Assembly: GCA_963589005.1 (NCBI GenBank)
Contig: CAVAJR010000005.1
Span: 1-64,000, forward strand
Direction of reading: 5' to 3'
From: RGIG5612 sp963589005
GTDB taxonomy: Bacteria > Bacillota > Clostridia > Lachnospirales > Lachnospiraceae
DNA length: 64,000 nt
Shown: piece after piece, positions 7,948 to 17,089 of the stretch
Numbering within the stretch: position 1 is the first letter of the stretch
Layout of the letters: every line of letters starts with the position of its first letter
The notes under the pieces: model-generated
Seen by the model: only the letters and a program-made list of their open reading frames with translations
What the model was told of the DNA's origin: nothing
Databases searched by the model: none
Program-made: the position numbers and the translations under genes

Positions 7948-9486
7948 TTATGCCTTTCGCATCTCAGCTGCCATCTTAGTCAGTGCCAGCCTGTCCGCCT
8001 TGCCATTTGCATTATGCGGGAAGCTGTCCACATGTATGATATTTTCCGGCATAGCGAATTTAGGAAGTATTATCTTAATTTCATTCTTCAATGATTTCTC
8101 ATCAATAGAGCCGACATAGAACATGAAGATCTCACCGGATTCCTTGTCCAGTACAGCACAGCAGTCGCTGCAGCCGTCAACGCCCTTGGCAGCGTATTCA
8201 ACCTCGCCTAATTCCATACGATATCCCTTATGTTTGATCATGGCATCCTTGCGGCCTACAACAACTAACTGACCATATTCGTTAATGAATCCCATATCAC
8301 CGGTGCGGAAGAAGGTCTCATTCCAGCCCTTATTCAGTGGGTCAATAACAAATGCAGCGGCCGTTCTGTCCTTGTCATTATAATAGCCTGAGAACATCCA
8401 TGGATTGTGAATGAGGATCTCACCCTTTTCTCCGTTAGCCAGTTCGTGTCCTTCCTCGTCTGCGATGATTACATGTGTGCTTCTGTAAGGATCACCTGAC
8501 GGAATGATATCTCCTGCATCGAAATCTCTGTCAACAGTCCACAGAGCAACCGATAATAATTCAGTACTTCCGTAGAAGTTCCAGAATTTGCCCTTCTTAG
8601 AAGCTGCAACGACCCATTGCTGCATGGATTTCCAGTTAGCAATCTCACCGGACGGAAGGATGAATTCCATGTCAGGCAGACAGTCAGGCTCAAGGACGCC
8701 GGCTTCGGCGATAGCCGTAAAGCTGGATGGCGTCATGCACAGTTCGTTAATCTTATTTTCCTGAAGATATTCAACCATTTTCTTAGGGAAGGTAAGAAGT
8801 GAAGCCGGCATAACATATACTGTTGCACCGATGGCCAGCGGAGGATAGATATCAAGCAAACAGTTGGCATAATAGAACGGTGACTGATTGCCGAATACTG
8901 TGTTCTCGTCAAACGGATATCTCTTGTATGTGAATTCTGAATAGTAAATAAGGTCTGCATGCGTATGTACAACGCCCTTAGGAACACCGGTAGAGCCGCT
9001 GGTATACATGATAAATAAAAGGTCATAGAAATTACTCTGAACTCTTATCTTCTCAAGATATTCATCATCAATTTCTGCACCCTTCAGAGAATCATAATCG
9101 ACAAATCTATATTTATCGCCTAAGGCTTCTCTGGCAGCAGCTGCCTTCTCGTCACAGATAATAAGTGATGGATTCAGGTTGTTGAATATAGCCTGAAGTC
9201 TTTCGTTTGGTGATGCAGTGTCTAACGGAATGTAGAAGCATCCTGCATAAAGAACACCGAACATAGCCTTAAGAAATGGAACATGACGTGCATCCATAAG
9301 AATTACAACCGGCTCTTTGTGCATGTCATACTGTTTAAGAGCGCTGCCGATCTTCATGGAATCAATCATCATCTCATGAAATGTCGCAGTCTCTTTATCA
9401 TCAATAAAGGCCGGCTTGTCAGGGAATCTCTCGGCAGCACGCTCAAGATATTCCATACAGTTTTGGATATCATAGTATCTCTTCAT
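7948..9486 (-). CDS. Amino acid adenylation enzyme, DltA-like AMP-forming ligase
   Basis: The product has 512 residues of the ANL superfamily. Motifs in order: YTSGSTGVPKGVVHTH (A3, about residues 161-176), NFYGSTELL (A5), FFRTGDMGF (A7), VGRKDAMIKHKGYRMELGEVE (A8) and NANGKADR (A10 with the catalytic lysine). Length and the A8 wording fit D-alanine-carrier ligase DltA better than acyl-CoA synthetases. It would activate an amino acid, probably D-alanine, for loading on a carrier. No DltC-like carrier is encoded here, yet it faces the MBOAT/DHHW operon, which resembles DltB/DltD. The start follows GAGAGGGG. Substrate and functional link are inference. Confidence 0.82.
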   Translation of the reverse strand: MKRYYDIQNCMEYLERAAERFPDKPAFIDDKETATFHEMMIDSMKIGSALKQYDMHKEPVVILMDARHVPFLKAMFGVLYAGCFYIPLDTASPNERLQAIFNNLNPSLIICDEKAAAAREALGDKYRFVDYDSLKGAEIDDEYLEKIRVQSNFYDLLFIMYTSGSTGVPKGVVHTHADLIYYSEFTYKRYPFDENTVFGNQSPFYYANCLLDIYPPLAIGATVYVMPASLLTFPKKMVEYLQENKINELCMTPSSFTAIAEAGVLEPDCLPDMEFILPSGEIANWKSMQQWVVAASKKGKFWNFYGSTELLSVALWTVDRDFDAGDIIPSGDPYRSTHVIIADEEGHELANGEKGEILIHNPWMFSGYYNDKDRTAAAFVIDPLNKGWNETFFRTGDMGFINEYGQLVVVGRKDAMIKHKGYRMELGEVEYAAKGVDGCSDCCAVLDKESGEIFMFYVGSIDEKSLKNEIKIILPKFAMPENIIHVDSFPHNANGKADRLALTKMAAEMRKA

Positions 9487-9922
9487 AAAAACCCCTCTCT
9501 CGTGTTATCCGCAGTATAATAAAGGAGGTATTCTTATCTTCTTGCAAATAGATAAGTACGCTGACTGCAATTTCAATATAGAATATGCAGCTCCTTGTAT
9601 GATACTGTGAATAACTATTGAAATATAAATTTTGCACATAAATAATACCATCCGTGAAATATTTTTTCAACAAAATGACATGAACTGAAAAATGTGCAGG
9701 CGATCAAGAAAAATTTTCTTATACATGTAGTTAAGAAATCCCTGCTGCATTGAAAAGGCAAGGCAATTATGATAAAAAATATGGAGGGAACAGAAAGGCA
9801 ATCCTTCACCGATATGTAAGTACAAGCTATGGCGTATTTTTGGCATAATGGTTGATACAAAACCATTAAAACAAGGGATGACCGATCTGAAGAACCAAAA
9901 TTTTTAATAAGTAGGTGACAAT
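9487..9922. other. Divergent intergenic region without a supported gene
   Basis: These 436 bases separate the DltA-like gene (minus) from the pyridoxamine kinase (plus). The sequence is AT-rich. Short open frames on the minus strand lack ribosome sites and family features. I found no consensus promoter pair or riboswitch motif that I would defend. Confidence 0.5.
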
Positions 9923-10837
9923 ATGAATTACAAGAGAATTTTAACAATACAGGATATTTCATGTGTAGGACAATGCTCCGGAAGCGTTGCACTTCCTATT
10001 ATTTCGGCATGCGGTCATGAGTGCTGTCTGCTTCCGTCTGCAGTGCTTTCGACTCATACAGGAGGATTTACAGGATATACCTTCTGTGACCTTACAGAGG
10101 AGATACCTAAGATTCATCAGCATTGGCGTGATGAGAATATCAAGTTCGATTGTGTATATACAGGATATTTGGGAAGCACCAAGCAGATCAAGTATGTTGC
10201 GGATATATTCGATGACATGTTAGGACTCGGCGGCATTAAGGTTGTTGACCCTGCCATGGCAGACAATGGCAAGCTCTACTATGGATTTGATCAGGAATTC
10301 GTAACTGCCATGGGACATCTGTGTGCGGAGGCTGATATTATTCTTCCTAATATTTCAGAAGCATGCTTCATGACAGGTATGGAATATAAGGAAGAATACG
10401 ACCAGCAATATGTTTCCAATCTTATATCTAAGCTTGATGAGATGGGCTGCAAATGCATCGTAATGACTGGCGTATCTTACAGAGAGGGATATACCGGAGT
10501 GGTTATTTATGAGGACGGCTTTTACTCATATTATGAACATGAGAAAATTGCAAATGGCTGTCACGGAACAGGAGATGTTTATGCATCAGCATTTGTAGGT
10601 GCAATGCTGCAAAATAAGGGCGCAGTTGAAGCAGCATGTATTGCTGCAGATTACGTAGTAGAGTGCATCAGAGATACACAGGCGGATGACGAAAAGAAGG
10701 CACCGAGATATGAGGCAGCAGCTAAGTCTAAAAATCCGTCATATGCTACAGACATTCCTGTAGGCGGCAAGGCAGGACATTGGTACGGAGTAGAATTTGA
10801 GAGAAAATTAGGATATCTGATTGACAGACTCAAATAG
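9923..10837 (+). CDS. pdxY: Pyridoxamine/pyridoxal kinase (PdxY/PdxK type)
   Basis: The product has 304 residues of the ribokinase-like fold. The opening ILTIQDISCVGQCSGSVALP and the VVDPAMADNGKLY segment match PLP-salvage kinases. LPNISEACFMTG and the anion-hole motif NGCHGTGDVYAS (catalytic aspartate in GTGD) are the ATP-site signatures. It phosphorylates pyridoxal, pyridoxamine or pyridoxine for PLP salvage. The ribosome site TAGGTGA precedes ATG 9923. The stop lies five bases before the start of the GTPase-nuclease gene, so the pair is probably translationally coupled. Why PLP salvage would be coupled to a ribosome factor is not apparent. The symbol follows the family; substrate preference is unknown. 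Confidence 0.88.
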   Translation: MNYKRILTIQDISCVGQCSGSVALPIISACGHECCLLPSAVLSTHTGGFTGYTFCDLTEEIPKIHQHWRDENIKFDCVYTGYLGSTKQIKYVADIFDDMLGLGGIKVVDPAMADNGKLYYGFDQEFVTAMGHLCAEADIILPNISEACFMTGMEYKEEYDQQYVSNLISKLDEMGCKCIVMTGVSYREGYTGVVIYEDGFYSYYEHEKIANGCHGTGDVYASAFVGAMLQNKGAVEAACIAADYVVECIRDTQADDEKKAPRYEAAAKSKNPSYATDIPVGGKAGHWYGVEFERKLGYLIDRLK

Positions 10838-10842
10838 ATCAA

Positions 10843-13443
10843 ATGAAGAATATTACTATAGGCATAATAGCTCATGTAGATTCGGGCAAGACCACACTCT
10901 CGGAAGCGATCCTGTATCAGACAGGCGCCATAAGAAGCCTCGGCAGAGTGGATAAGGGCACATCCTTTTTGGACAATAATGAGCTGGAGCGAAGAAGGGG
11001 AATAACAATATATTCCAAGCAGGCCAGATTTGCATGGAAGGACACGCAGTTTACATTGATAGACACACCGGGTCATGCAGACTTTTCTGCTGAGTTAGAG
11101 CGCTCACTTCAAGTATTAGATTATGCGGTGCTGATGATCAGCGCAATAGACGGAATAAAAGGTCAGACGCATACAGTATGGAAAATGCTGACCGAATATA
11201 ATATTCCTACATTTATTTTCTTCAATAAGATGGATCAGAGCGGCGCAGACCGCGTTGTTCTGTGGAATACATTTAAGAAGACATTTACCTCGGATATAGC
11301 TGATTTTACTGCAAAGAGAATAGACGAGACATATGACCAGGTGGCTATGTGCTCGGAAATTGCAATGAACAGTTACCTTGAAACCGGCAGTGTTGAAGAA
11401 AAAACGATTGCTGATCTGATTGAGAGCAGAAGGTTGTTTCCGTGCTTTTTCGGTTCTGCATTAAAACAAGATGGCATAATAGAATTGCTGGATGCACTGG
11501 ATAAATATACAAAGGCTAAGACTTATCCGACAGAATTCGGTGCCAGAGTCTATAAGATATTAAGAGACAGCGATGCCAGCCGGGTTACCATGATGAAGAT
11601 AACAGGCGGCAGTCTTAAGGCGAGAGCCGTGCTGCCGGACGGTGCAGATGAATCCAAGATAAATCAGATCAGGTTCTATAACGGGGCTAAATTCATTACC
11701 AAGGATGAGGCCGGGGCCGGGGAGATTTGCGCAGTAACAGGACTTAAGGAGAGCTATGCGGGGCAGGGATTTGGTATAGAGTCAGGAAAAACCATGCCCC
11801 TTATGATACCGATATTATGCTACAGAGTAATATTGCCGCAGGGGGATGATCCTGTTAAGGTGCTGCCGGCATTTAAGGCGATCGAAGAGGAAATTCCTGA
11901 ATTGTCTGCATCGTGGGATGAAGACAGAAGCGAGATATCGGTAAGCATAATGGGGGAGGTACAGCTGGAGATCCTTACAGCAATCCTTCGTGAAAGATAC
12001 AATATCGAGGCTGCATTTGACACGGGGGAGGTAATGTATAAGGAGACTATTGCAGCGCCTGTTGTGGGAGTGGGACATTTTGAACCTTTAAGACATTATG
12101 CAGAGGTACATCTCTTGTTAGAACCGCTTCCGACGGGCAGCGGACTGCAATTTGCTTCCAGAGTAAGTACGGATATGCTTGCTAAAAACTGGCAGAATCT
12201 TATTATGACCCACCTTACAGAGAAAACTCATAAGGGTGTACTTACAGGCTCGCCTATCACAGATATGAAGATCACGCTCATTGCAGGCAAGGCTCATACC
12301 AAACATACGGAGGGCGGTGACTTCAGACAGGCGGTCTACAGAGCAGTAAGACAGGGATTGATGATGGCAGAGAGTATATTGCTTGAGCCATATTACAGAT
12401 TTACACTTGAAATTCCGGCATCCGGTATAGGCAGGGCGCTTAATGACCTTGACAGACTGAAGGCAGCATTTTCAACACCGGAACTGGACAGCTCAGGAGA
12501 AACTGCATTTATTTCCGGAAGGGGAGCGGTATCTCTTCTTAAGGATTATCCGAGGGAGATATCAGCCTATACGCAGGGGACGGGACATATAACATTTGCA
12601 AATGACGGATATGATATATGCCACAATGCCGAGGAAGTTGTATTAAGCAAATGCTACGATCCGCAGGCGGATATCAGAAATACTCCTGATTCTGTATTCT
12701 GTTCCCATGGTTCAGGAGTGGTCGTGCCGTATGATGAGGTATATGATCATATGCATCTGTCACTTGACGGTGCCGAGGACAATGATCCGGATGAATCAGA
12801 GAGGATACCTGCAAGAGCTCGGGAGCGGGATATTAATCTGGGGACGGAAGAGATAGATGCGATCATAGCACGCATCTCCATGTCCAACAGCAAGGATAAG
12901 AAAAAACCGGGTACATGGAAGAAACGATTCGGTGATAAGGATATAACAGGTGCTGCGAGAATGCAGGAGTCGTCAACCGCGGCTAAGAAAATAAATGTAT
13001 TTCCGATTGAAGAGGCTGACTGCGTCATAGCAGACGGATATAATATAATATTTGCATGGCCTGAATTATCAGAGCTGGCAAGGGAGAACCTTGATTCGGC
13101 AAGGGATGCGCTGATCGACATATTAAGCGGTTTCCAGTCCATGATATCAGGTAAGGTATTGGCAGTATTTGATGCTTACAGAGTGAAGAACCATACAGCA
13201 GAGCGAATGGTGCTTCAGGATGTTCAGATAATCTATACAGGCGAGGATGAGACGGCAGATCAGTTTATCGAGAAATATACGAACTCTGTGGGAAAGAAAA
13301 GTAAGATCGCAGTAGTTACCTCGGACGGTCTGGAACAGGTTATAATAAGAGGTCAGGGATGTATGCTGATTTCTTCAAGAGAATTCAGGAATCTGATAGA
13401 CAGACTGAAAAGCCAGATGGCAGAACGGTTTGATGTGAAATAG
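10843..13443 (+). CDS. Ribosomal-protection-type EF-G-like GTPase fused to YacP/Rae1 NYN nuclease domain
   Basis: The product has 866 residues. Residues 1-640 follow Tet(M)/EF-G architecture: G1 AHVDSGKTT (10-18), switch I RRGITI, G3 DTPGHADF, G4 NKMD, then domains II-V including GEVQLEIL. Tet(M) proteins end near residue 640. Here a basic/polar linker leads to a second domain at about 717-866 (12991-13440) that matches YacP/Rae1: DGYNIIFAWPEL (aspartate 731), VFDAYR (aspartate 777), TGEDETAD (aspartate 806) and TSDGLEQ with RGQG (aspartate 828). These acidic residues form the NYN/PIN metal site. Rae1 is known to cut mRNA in the ribosomal A site. I infer a GTPase that visits stalled ribosomes carrying its own mRNA nuclease. 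Databases may label it tetracycline resistance, which the sequence alone does not justify. Confidence 0.88.
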   Translation: MKNITIGIIAHVDSGKTTLSEAILYQTGAIRSLGRVDKGTSFLDNNELERRRGITIYSKQARFAWKDTQFTLIDTPGHADFSAELERSLQVLDYAVLMISAIDGIKGQTHTVWKMLTEYNIPTFIFFNKMDQSGADRVVLWNTFKKTFTSDIADFTAKRIDETYDQVAMCSEIAMNSYLETGSVEEKTIADLIESRRLFPCFFGSALKQDGIIELLDALDKYTKAKTYPTEFGARVYKILRDSDASRVTMMKITGGSLKARAVLPDGADESKINQIRFYNGAKFITKDEAGAGEICAVTGLKESYAGQGFGIESGKTMPLMIPILCYRVILPQGDDPVKVLPAFKAIEEEIPELSASWDEDRSEISVSIMGEVQLEILTAILRERYNIEAAFDTGEVMYKETIAAPVVGVGHFEPLRHYAEVHLLLEPLPTGSGLQFASRVSTDMLAKNWQNLIMTHLTEKTHKGVLTGSPITDMKITLIAGKAHTKHTEGGDFRQAVYRAVRQGLMMAESILLEPYYRFTLEIPASGIGRALNDLDRLKAAFSTPELDSSGETAFISGRGAVSLLKDYPREISAYTQGTGHITFANDGYDICHNAEEVVLSKCYDPQADIRNTPDSVFCSHGSGVVVPYDEVYDHMHLSLDGAEDNDPDESERIPARARERDINLGTEEIDAIIARISMSNSKDKKKPGTWKKRFGDKDITGAARMQESSTAAKKINVFPIEEADCVIADGYNIIFAWPELSELARENLDSARDALIDILSGFQSMISGKVLAVFDAYRVKNHTAERMVLQDVQIIYTGEDETADQFIEKYTNSVGKKSKIAVVTSDGLEQVIIRGQGCMLISSREFRNLIDRLKSQMAERFDVK

Positions 13444-13472
13444 AGTAAGTGATCCATAGTGCTCAGAAGTAA

Positions 13473-13560
13473 GCGTGTTGGGACGGCGCAGACCCCTGCG
13501 AGAAAACAATCAGCGCAGGCGTTTTCGAGCAGGTACTGCTCGCCGAGGTTCACGGCACGC
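13473..13560. repeat. Dispersed palindromic element, copy B
   Basis: This 88-base element begins 30 bases after the GTPase-nuclease stop codon. It contains GAGAAAACAATCAGCG followed by CAGGCGTTTTCGAGCAG, then CTCGCCGAGGTTCACGGCAC. The same sequence appears in inverted orientation as copy C (38958-39044). The outer ends GCGTG/CACGC pair. No long T-run follows. Confidence 0.75.
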
Positions 13561-13659
13561 AGACTACTTAGGTTACCGGACTTAGGAGGTACAGGATAGA
13601 TTTTTATAGAATTATTGGTATGTGCGTGAATGGGTAAGCGCATATTTAGGGGTTTATAA

Positions 13660-13677
13660 CCGGTGCGGGGGCACCGG
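13660..13677 (+). promoter_or_regulatory. GC-rich hairpin just before the ribosome site of the 13699 gene
   Basis: CCGGTGC, a GGGG loop and GCACCGG form a perfect 7-bp stem that ends about 7 bases before the GAAAGGAGAAGG ribosome site. It could stabilise the 5' end of the mRNA or tune translation of a highly expressed surface protein. Confidence 0.5.
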
Positions 13678-13698
13678 ATAATAGAAAGGAGAAGGAAT

Positions 13699-16257
13699 AT
13701 GAATATTTCCAAGAAACTTATTAGCGGCGCATTGGCTGTGTCTATGTCAGCAGTAATGATCGGCAGTGCCATGGCAGCGGATGCCGGAAGCAGTCCTGTT
13801 ATTACAGGCATTCAGATTGCAGAATCTGCAGAGAATTATGTTGACTCTGCCCAGTATTCTCAATATGAGACGGTAACATTCTCAGATGGAACGACCAAGA
13901 CCATTGATCCGGAGACACAGACATTTGTCCTGGTACTTGACGGAACAATCGTTGATCTTGACAACGAGGATAATTGGGTTCCTGAAGCAGAACTTTATGT
14001 AGTTGACAAGGGCGTATATGATGAAGTTGCAATGTCAATGAATAATGCTAATTGGGGACCGTTTTATTTCACAGGAGCCGCAACATTTGAAGATGGGGCA
14101 TATGTTGAGAGCAAATCTGTTCCTGCGGCAACTTCAAGCACAACGATTACAGAAGACAGCATCTCAGGCGGAGAGATCAATATTGACGCTGACTACATAA
14201 GCGGCGTGTATGTTTATAATGAAACAGGCGCACATACGCAGATCTCTGACCTTACTATCAATTCTGCCGGAATGGGCGGCAATGACTTTGGTACAAATGG
14301 CGGCTGGGGAACGGTTATCTCTGTATCAGGTTCAGCAACAGCAGACATTGATAATGTTGTAGTTAATACAAGAGGCCCGCTTCATGACGGTATCTGGGCA
14401 GGCGGAAACTCAGTAGTAGATGTTCATAATACGGTAGTTATTGCGAAAGAGGACGCCGAGACTTATAACTTCACACCATATTCATATGATAAATTCATCA
14501 TTGCCGATGAACCGCTGACGGACGAGCAGATAGCAGAATATGGTATCTCAGGTGAATATTATTCAGAAGATTATGAAAGCATGTTCGGTGCAGGAACCCA
14601 TTATTATTACTACAATGATGATTATACCAGCAACTGGTCAGCACCTATGCTTCAGAGCGTGCCTCTGGCTCTGGGACTTTATGGAAGTATGCGCGGATGC
14701 ATTTGCTATGGCTCAGCTACTTTAAGCTTCTATGACAGCCTGGCAGTTTCTGATATCTGGGCAGTTCTGTCAACAGACTCAGGTTCAGGTACATTAAATG
14801 CTACAGATACAGTAGCTCTTATCGGTGAGATCGTTGATGCTGACAAGGCAGAAGCAATTTATACTGTTAACGGAGTAGAATATCCGGTTAACTTCTATGA
14901 CACCACAGAGGGCTCAGGATATGTTACATATTGTGACGGCTTTGATGACAATTTCTATGGATGTACATTCGTAGCACCTGACTATATTGCCATTCTTACA
15001 GGCGGAACATTTGACTTTACAGAATCTGAAAATGCAAGAGGTTATGGTAAGTCAGACCGTATCGGCTTCATGAGCCACGGACAGGCATATACAGCAGTTT
15101 TAAGCCATTCGGACTTCGAGGTTTCTGATGCATTCTGGTCAATAATGTCTAAGGGCGCAGTTGACGTTACATTAGACGATGTAACAGTTGATATCTACGG
15201 CACTAATCCATGGAGCGGTGTATTATTCCAGTTCATGGATACAGATGATACAGGTACAGATGCTAATGACATGGAGATGGACGTTTTAGATCTCACATAT
15301 GATGAGTATATGGCAAATGAATCTGCAGCTGACGGCACAACTAAGACTGTTAAGATCAGCAACTCAACTCTTGAGGGTGACATTTACAACTCAACAGGTT
15401 CAGCAAATAATACACATGTATCAGATGCATACGATGGTTCTACACCATATCTTTCAACATGGAATGCATCACTTATCAACGTAACACTTGATAATGCAGA
15501 ACTTACAGGCGTTGTTTCTACATCATATGCTCAGCATGTTGATGAAGAAGGCAATGCGATCGAAGGATTATTCTTCTTCAATAAGACAGGCGAACCGATG
15601 GAAGGCACAGAGGAAAATACATTTGATTACCTTCAGGCACGCCGTGTTATGAATACACCTGCTTATAACGGAATCGGACAGATCAATCTGACATTGGCAA
15701 ATGGCTCAACCTGGCATGTATCTGGCGAAGGCATCCTTAACAGCCTTACGATTGAAGAAGGTTCACATGTTTTCGGTACAGTAACTGAAAATGAAGACGG
15801 CACTATTACGATAGCTCCTTCAGAGGAAGAGCTTGCAGCTGGTGTTTATGGAACATTTGCAGTTCTTGAACCTGCAGCAGAAGAAGGCTCAGCAGGCGGC
15901 GAATCTGGTGGCAGCGAGTCAGCAGAAGGGGCAGCTCCTGAAGGTGAGTCAGCAGAGGGCACAGCTCCTGAAGGTGAGTCAGCAGAAGATGCAGCTCCGG
16001 CAGCAGAAGATGCAGAAGTTGACAAATGGGCAGCATATGTACAGTACCTTAATGATGTTTTAGATCTGGATCCGTCATTTGAACTTTATGAGCAGATGAA
16101 GGGAGAGCTGGCAGTAATTACACAGGAAGAGTATCACGGTATGGAAGACGGCACTGTATTCGGTGCACTTCAGCACAGCTACCAGGCAGTTCCATTTGAG
16201 GAATTCGAGATCGGAATGGCACTTCCTGATATTACATCAGCACAGGGTATCGGCTGA
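13699..16257 (+). CDS. Large secreted beta-helix-like surface protein
   Basis: ATG 13699 follows GAAAGGAGAAGG and gives 852 residues. A clean signal peptide ends at GSAMA-AD (about residue 27). The body is rich in D, N, T, S, G and aromatic residues, with recurring short beta-strand units such as SGGEINIDADYISGVYVY and VTLDDVTVDIYG. This is typical of right-handed parallel beta-helix (pectin-lyase-like) folds. A Ser/Ala/Glu/Gly/Pro linker (about residues 730-772) contains a ten-residue repeat. The last 80 residues form a separate polar tail. There is no LPXTG sorting signal, transmembrane anchor or catalytic triad that I recognise. It may be an adhesin or a carbohydrate-active protein; no specific function can be claimed. 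Confidence 0.7.
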   Translation: MNISKKLISGALAVSMSAVMIGSAMAADAGSSPVITGIQIAESAENYVDSAQYSQYETVTFSDGTTKTIDPETQTFVLVLDGTIVDLDNEDNWVPEAELYVVDKGVYDEVAMSMNNANWGPFYFTGAATFEDGAYVESKSVPAATSSTTITEDSISGGEINIDADYISGVYVYNETGAHTQISDLTINSAGMGGNDFGTNGGWGTVISVSGSATADIDNVVVNTRGPLHDGIWAGGNSVVDVHNTVVIAKEDAETYNFTPYSYDKFIIADEPLTDEQIAEYGISGEYYSEDYESMFGAGTHYYYYNDDYTSNWSAPMLQSVPLALGLYGSMRGCICYGSATLSFYDSLAVSDIWAVLSTDSGSGTLNATDTVALIGEIVDADKAEAIYTVNGVEYPVNFYDTTEGSGYVTYCDGFDDNFYGCTFVAPDYIAILTGGTFDFTESENARGYGKSDRIGFMSHGQAYTAVLSHSDFEVSDAFWSIMSKGAVDVTLDDVTVDIYGTNPWSGVLFQFMDTDDTGTDANDMEMDVLDLTYDEYMANESAADGTTKTVKISNSTLEGDIYNSTGSANNTHVSDAYDGSTPYLSTWNASLINVTLDNAELTGVVSTSYAQHVDEEGNAIEGLFFFNKTGEPMEGTEENTFDYLQARRVMNTPAYNGIGQINLTLANGSTWHVSGEGILNSLTIEEGSHVFGTVTENEDGTITIAPSEEELAAGVYGTFAVLEPAAEEGSAGGESGGSESAEGAAPEGESAEGTAPEGESAEDAAPAAEDAEVDKWAAYVQYLNDVLDLDPSFELYEQMKGELAVITQEEYHGMEDGTVFGALQHSYQAVPFEEFEIGMALPDITSAQGIG
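15916..16000 (+). repeat. 30-bp tandem repeat inside the surface protein gene
   Basis: About 2.8 copies of a 30-base unit start at 15916, 15946 and 15976. They encode ESAEGAAPEG, ESAEGTAPEG and ESAEDAAPAA. Such in-frame repeats can change in number by slippage and would alter linker length. Confidence 0.85.
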
Positions 16258-16304
16258 TGATTATGCATACCCGGATAAACGGACGTGACAATTAATAAAA
16301 ATTA

Positions 16305-16380
16305 GCGAATACGTGCCGTGAACATAGGCGTGCAGCCCCTGCTCGAAAGTGCAGTCCCGGCATGCAACTCACGTACTCGC
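16305..16380. repeat. Dispersed palindromic element, copy D (internally deleted)
   Basis: The core 16313-16364 begins GTGCCGTGAACATAGG and continues AGCCCCTGCTCGAAA, then jumps to GTGCAGTCCCGGCATGC. Compared with copy C it lacks the central stem-loop of about 25 bases. The flanks GCGAATACGTG and CACGTACTCGC are themselves an inverted repeat with one mismatch. It starts 47 bases after the surface protein stop codon. Confidence 0.6.
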
Positions 16381-16383
16381 TTC

Positions 16384-16416
16384 ATGGCGGATTGCATTAG
16401 TGCAATCCGCCATTTT
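16384..16416 (+). terminator. Intrinsic terminator after the surface protein
   Basis: ATGGCGGATTGCA, a TTAG loop and TGCAATCCGCCAT form a perfect 13-bp stem followed by TTTT. It is the likely end of the 13699 transcript. Confidence 0.8.
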
Positions 16417-16505
16417 TGAAAAAATTAGTGTGTACAAATGTTCCCGGCTGCGGTAAAATCCAAGCGAGTACGGCATAAAAGCCGCTTAATTAAGGAGGAA
16501 ATACA

Positions 16506-16826
16506 ATGGCTGACAAAATCAACCACGGCGAAGGCTGCTCATGCGGATGCCAGGACGGCGCTGATGAAGATATGAGCATTACACTTGAATTTGATGATGG
16601 CGAGAAGGTAGAAGTAGAACCATTATTTATTTTCAGTATTGATAATAAGGACTACATCGCACTCGTTCCTGTAGATGAGGAATCAGATGATGTATATCTG
16701 TATATCTACAATGAACTGGGTGATGAAGAGTTCGAGTTCCTTGATATCGAGGATGATGAGGAATTTGACAGAGTATCTGCTGAATTTGAGAGAATCATCG
16801 AAGAGACTGAGGGCGCAGAAGAGTAG
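16506..16826 (+). CDS. DUF1292 domain protein
   Basis: The product has 106 residues, starting at ATG 16506 behind TAAGGAGG. Residues 1-20 hold a small Cys/His cluster (HGEGCSCGCQ). Residues 22-95 match the DUF1292 pattern: ITLEFDDGEKVEVEPLFIF, then DYIALVPVDE and YLYIYNELGDEEFEFLDIEDDEEFD. The protein is strongly acidic. DUF1292 proteins are small, widespread in Firmicutes and uncharacterised. In other genomes the family often lies near the alaS-yrrK-mutS2 region; that context is absent here. It appears monocistronic, between a terminator at 16384 and a strong hairpin at 16846. Confidence 0.82.
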   Translation: MADKINHGEGCSCGCQDGADEDMSITLEFDDGEKVEVEPLFIFSIDNKDYIALVPVDEESDDVYLYIYNELGDEEFEFLDIEDDEEFDRVSAEFERIIEETEGAEE

Positions 16827-16845
16827 GATATAAATATCAGAATGA

Positions 16846-16883
16846 TTAAATGCAGCTGATCAGAAATGATCGGTTGCATTTAA
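16846..16883 (+). terminator. Long GAAA-tetraloop hairpin after the DUF1292 gene
   Basis: TTAAATGCAGCTGATCA pairs with TGATCGGTTGCATTTAA around a GAAA tetraloop, 19 bases after the stop codon. The stem has 17 pairs with a few G-U pairs. No clear T-run follows. The 200 bases between here and the next gene (16890-17089) hold no supported gene and only a weak hairpin at 16978-17000. Confidence 0.6.
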
Positions 16884-17089
16884 TTGTAGTCGGCTGTGCT
16901 GAGTTTGTATATGCTGCAATAAAAACAGCAATGTACTTTAGGGTCAGACGAACAATTGATGACCAAAACACCTGTGCCGTTCGGGTACAGATCGAACAGT
17001 AATATTTGCAGTCGTGCTGCCATTAGTCGGCATGCCTGCTTATAATATAGCAACAATAATTTGACAATTGAAAAAAGGAGGATGAGGCA

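Noticed and set aside
10843..13443. Acquired tetracycline resistance gene
   Set aside because: The N-terminal part is of the Tet(M) family, but the domain V end differs from Tet(M), a nuclease domain is added, and no mobile element surrounds the gene. It looks like a resident housekeeping or rescue factor.
15806..16063. Overlapping long frames opposite and alongside the surface protein linker
   Set aside because: They arise from the tandem repeat and biased codons (Leu- or Gln-rich translations) and have no starts with ribosome sites.
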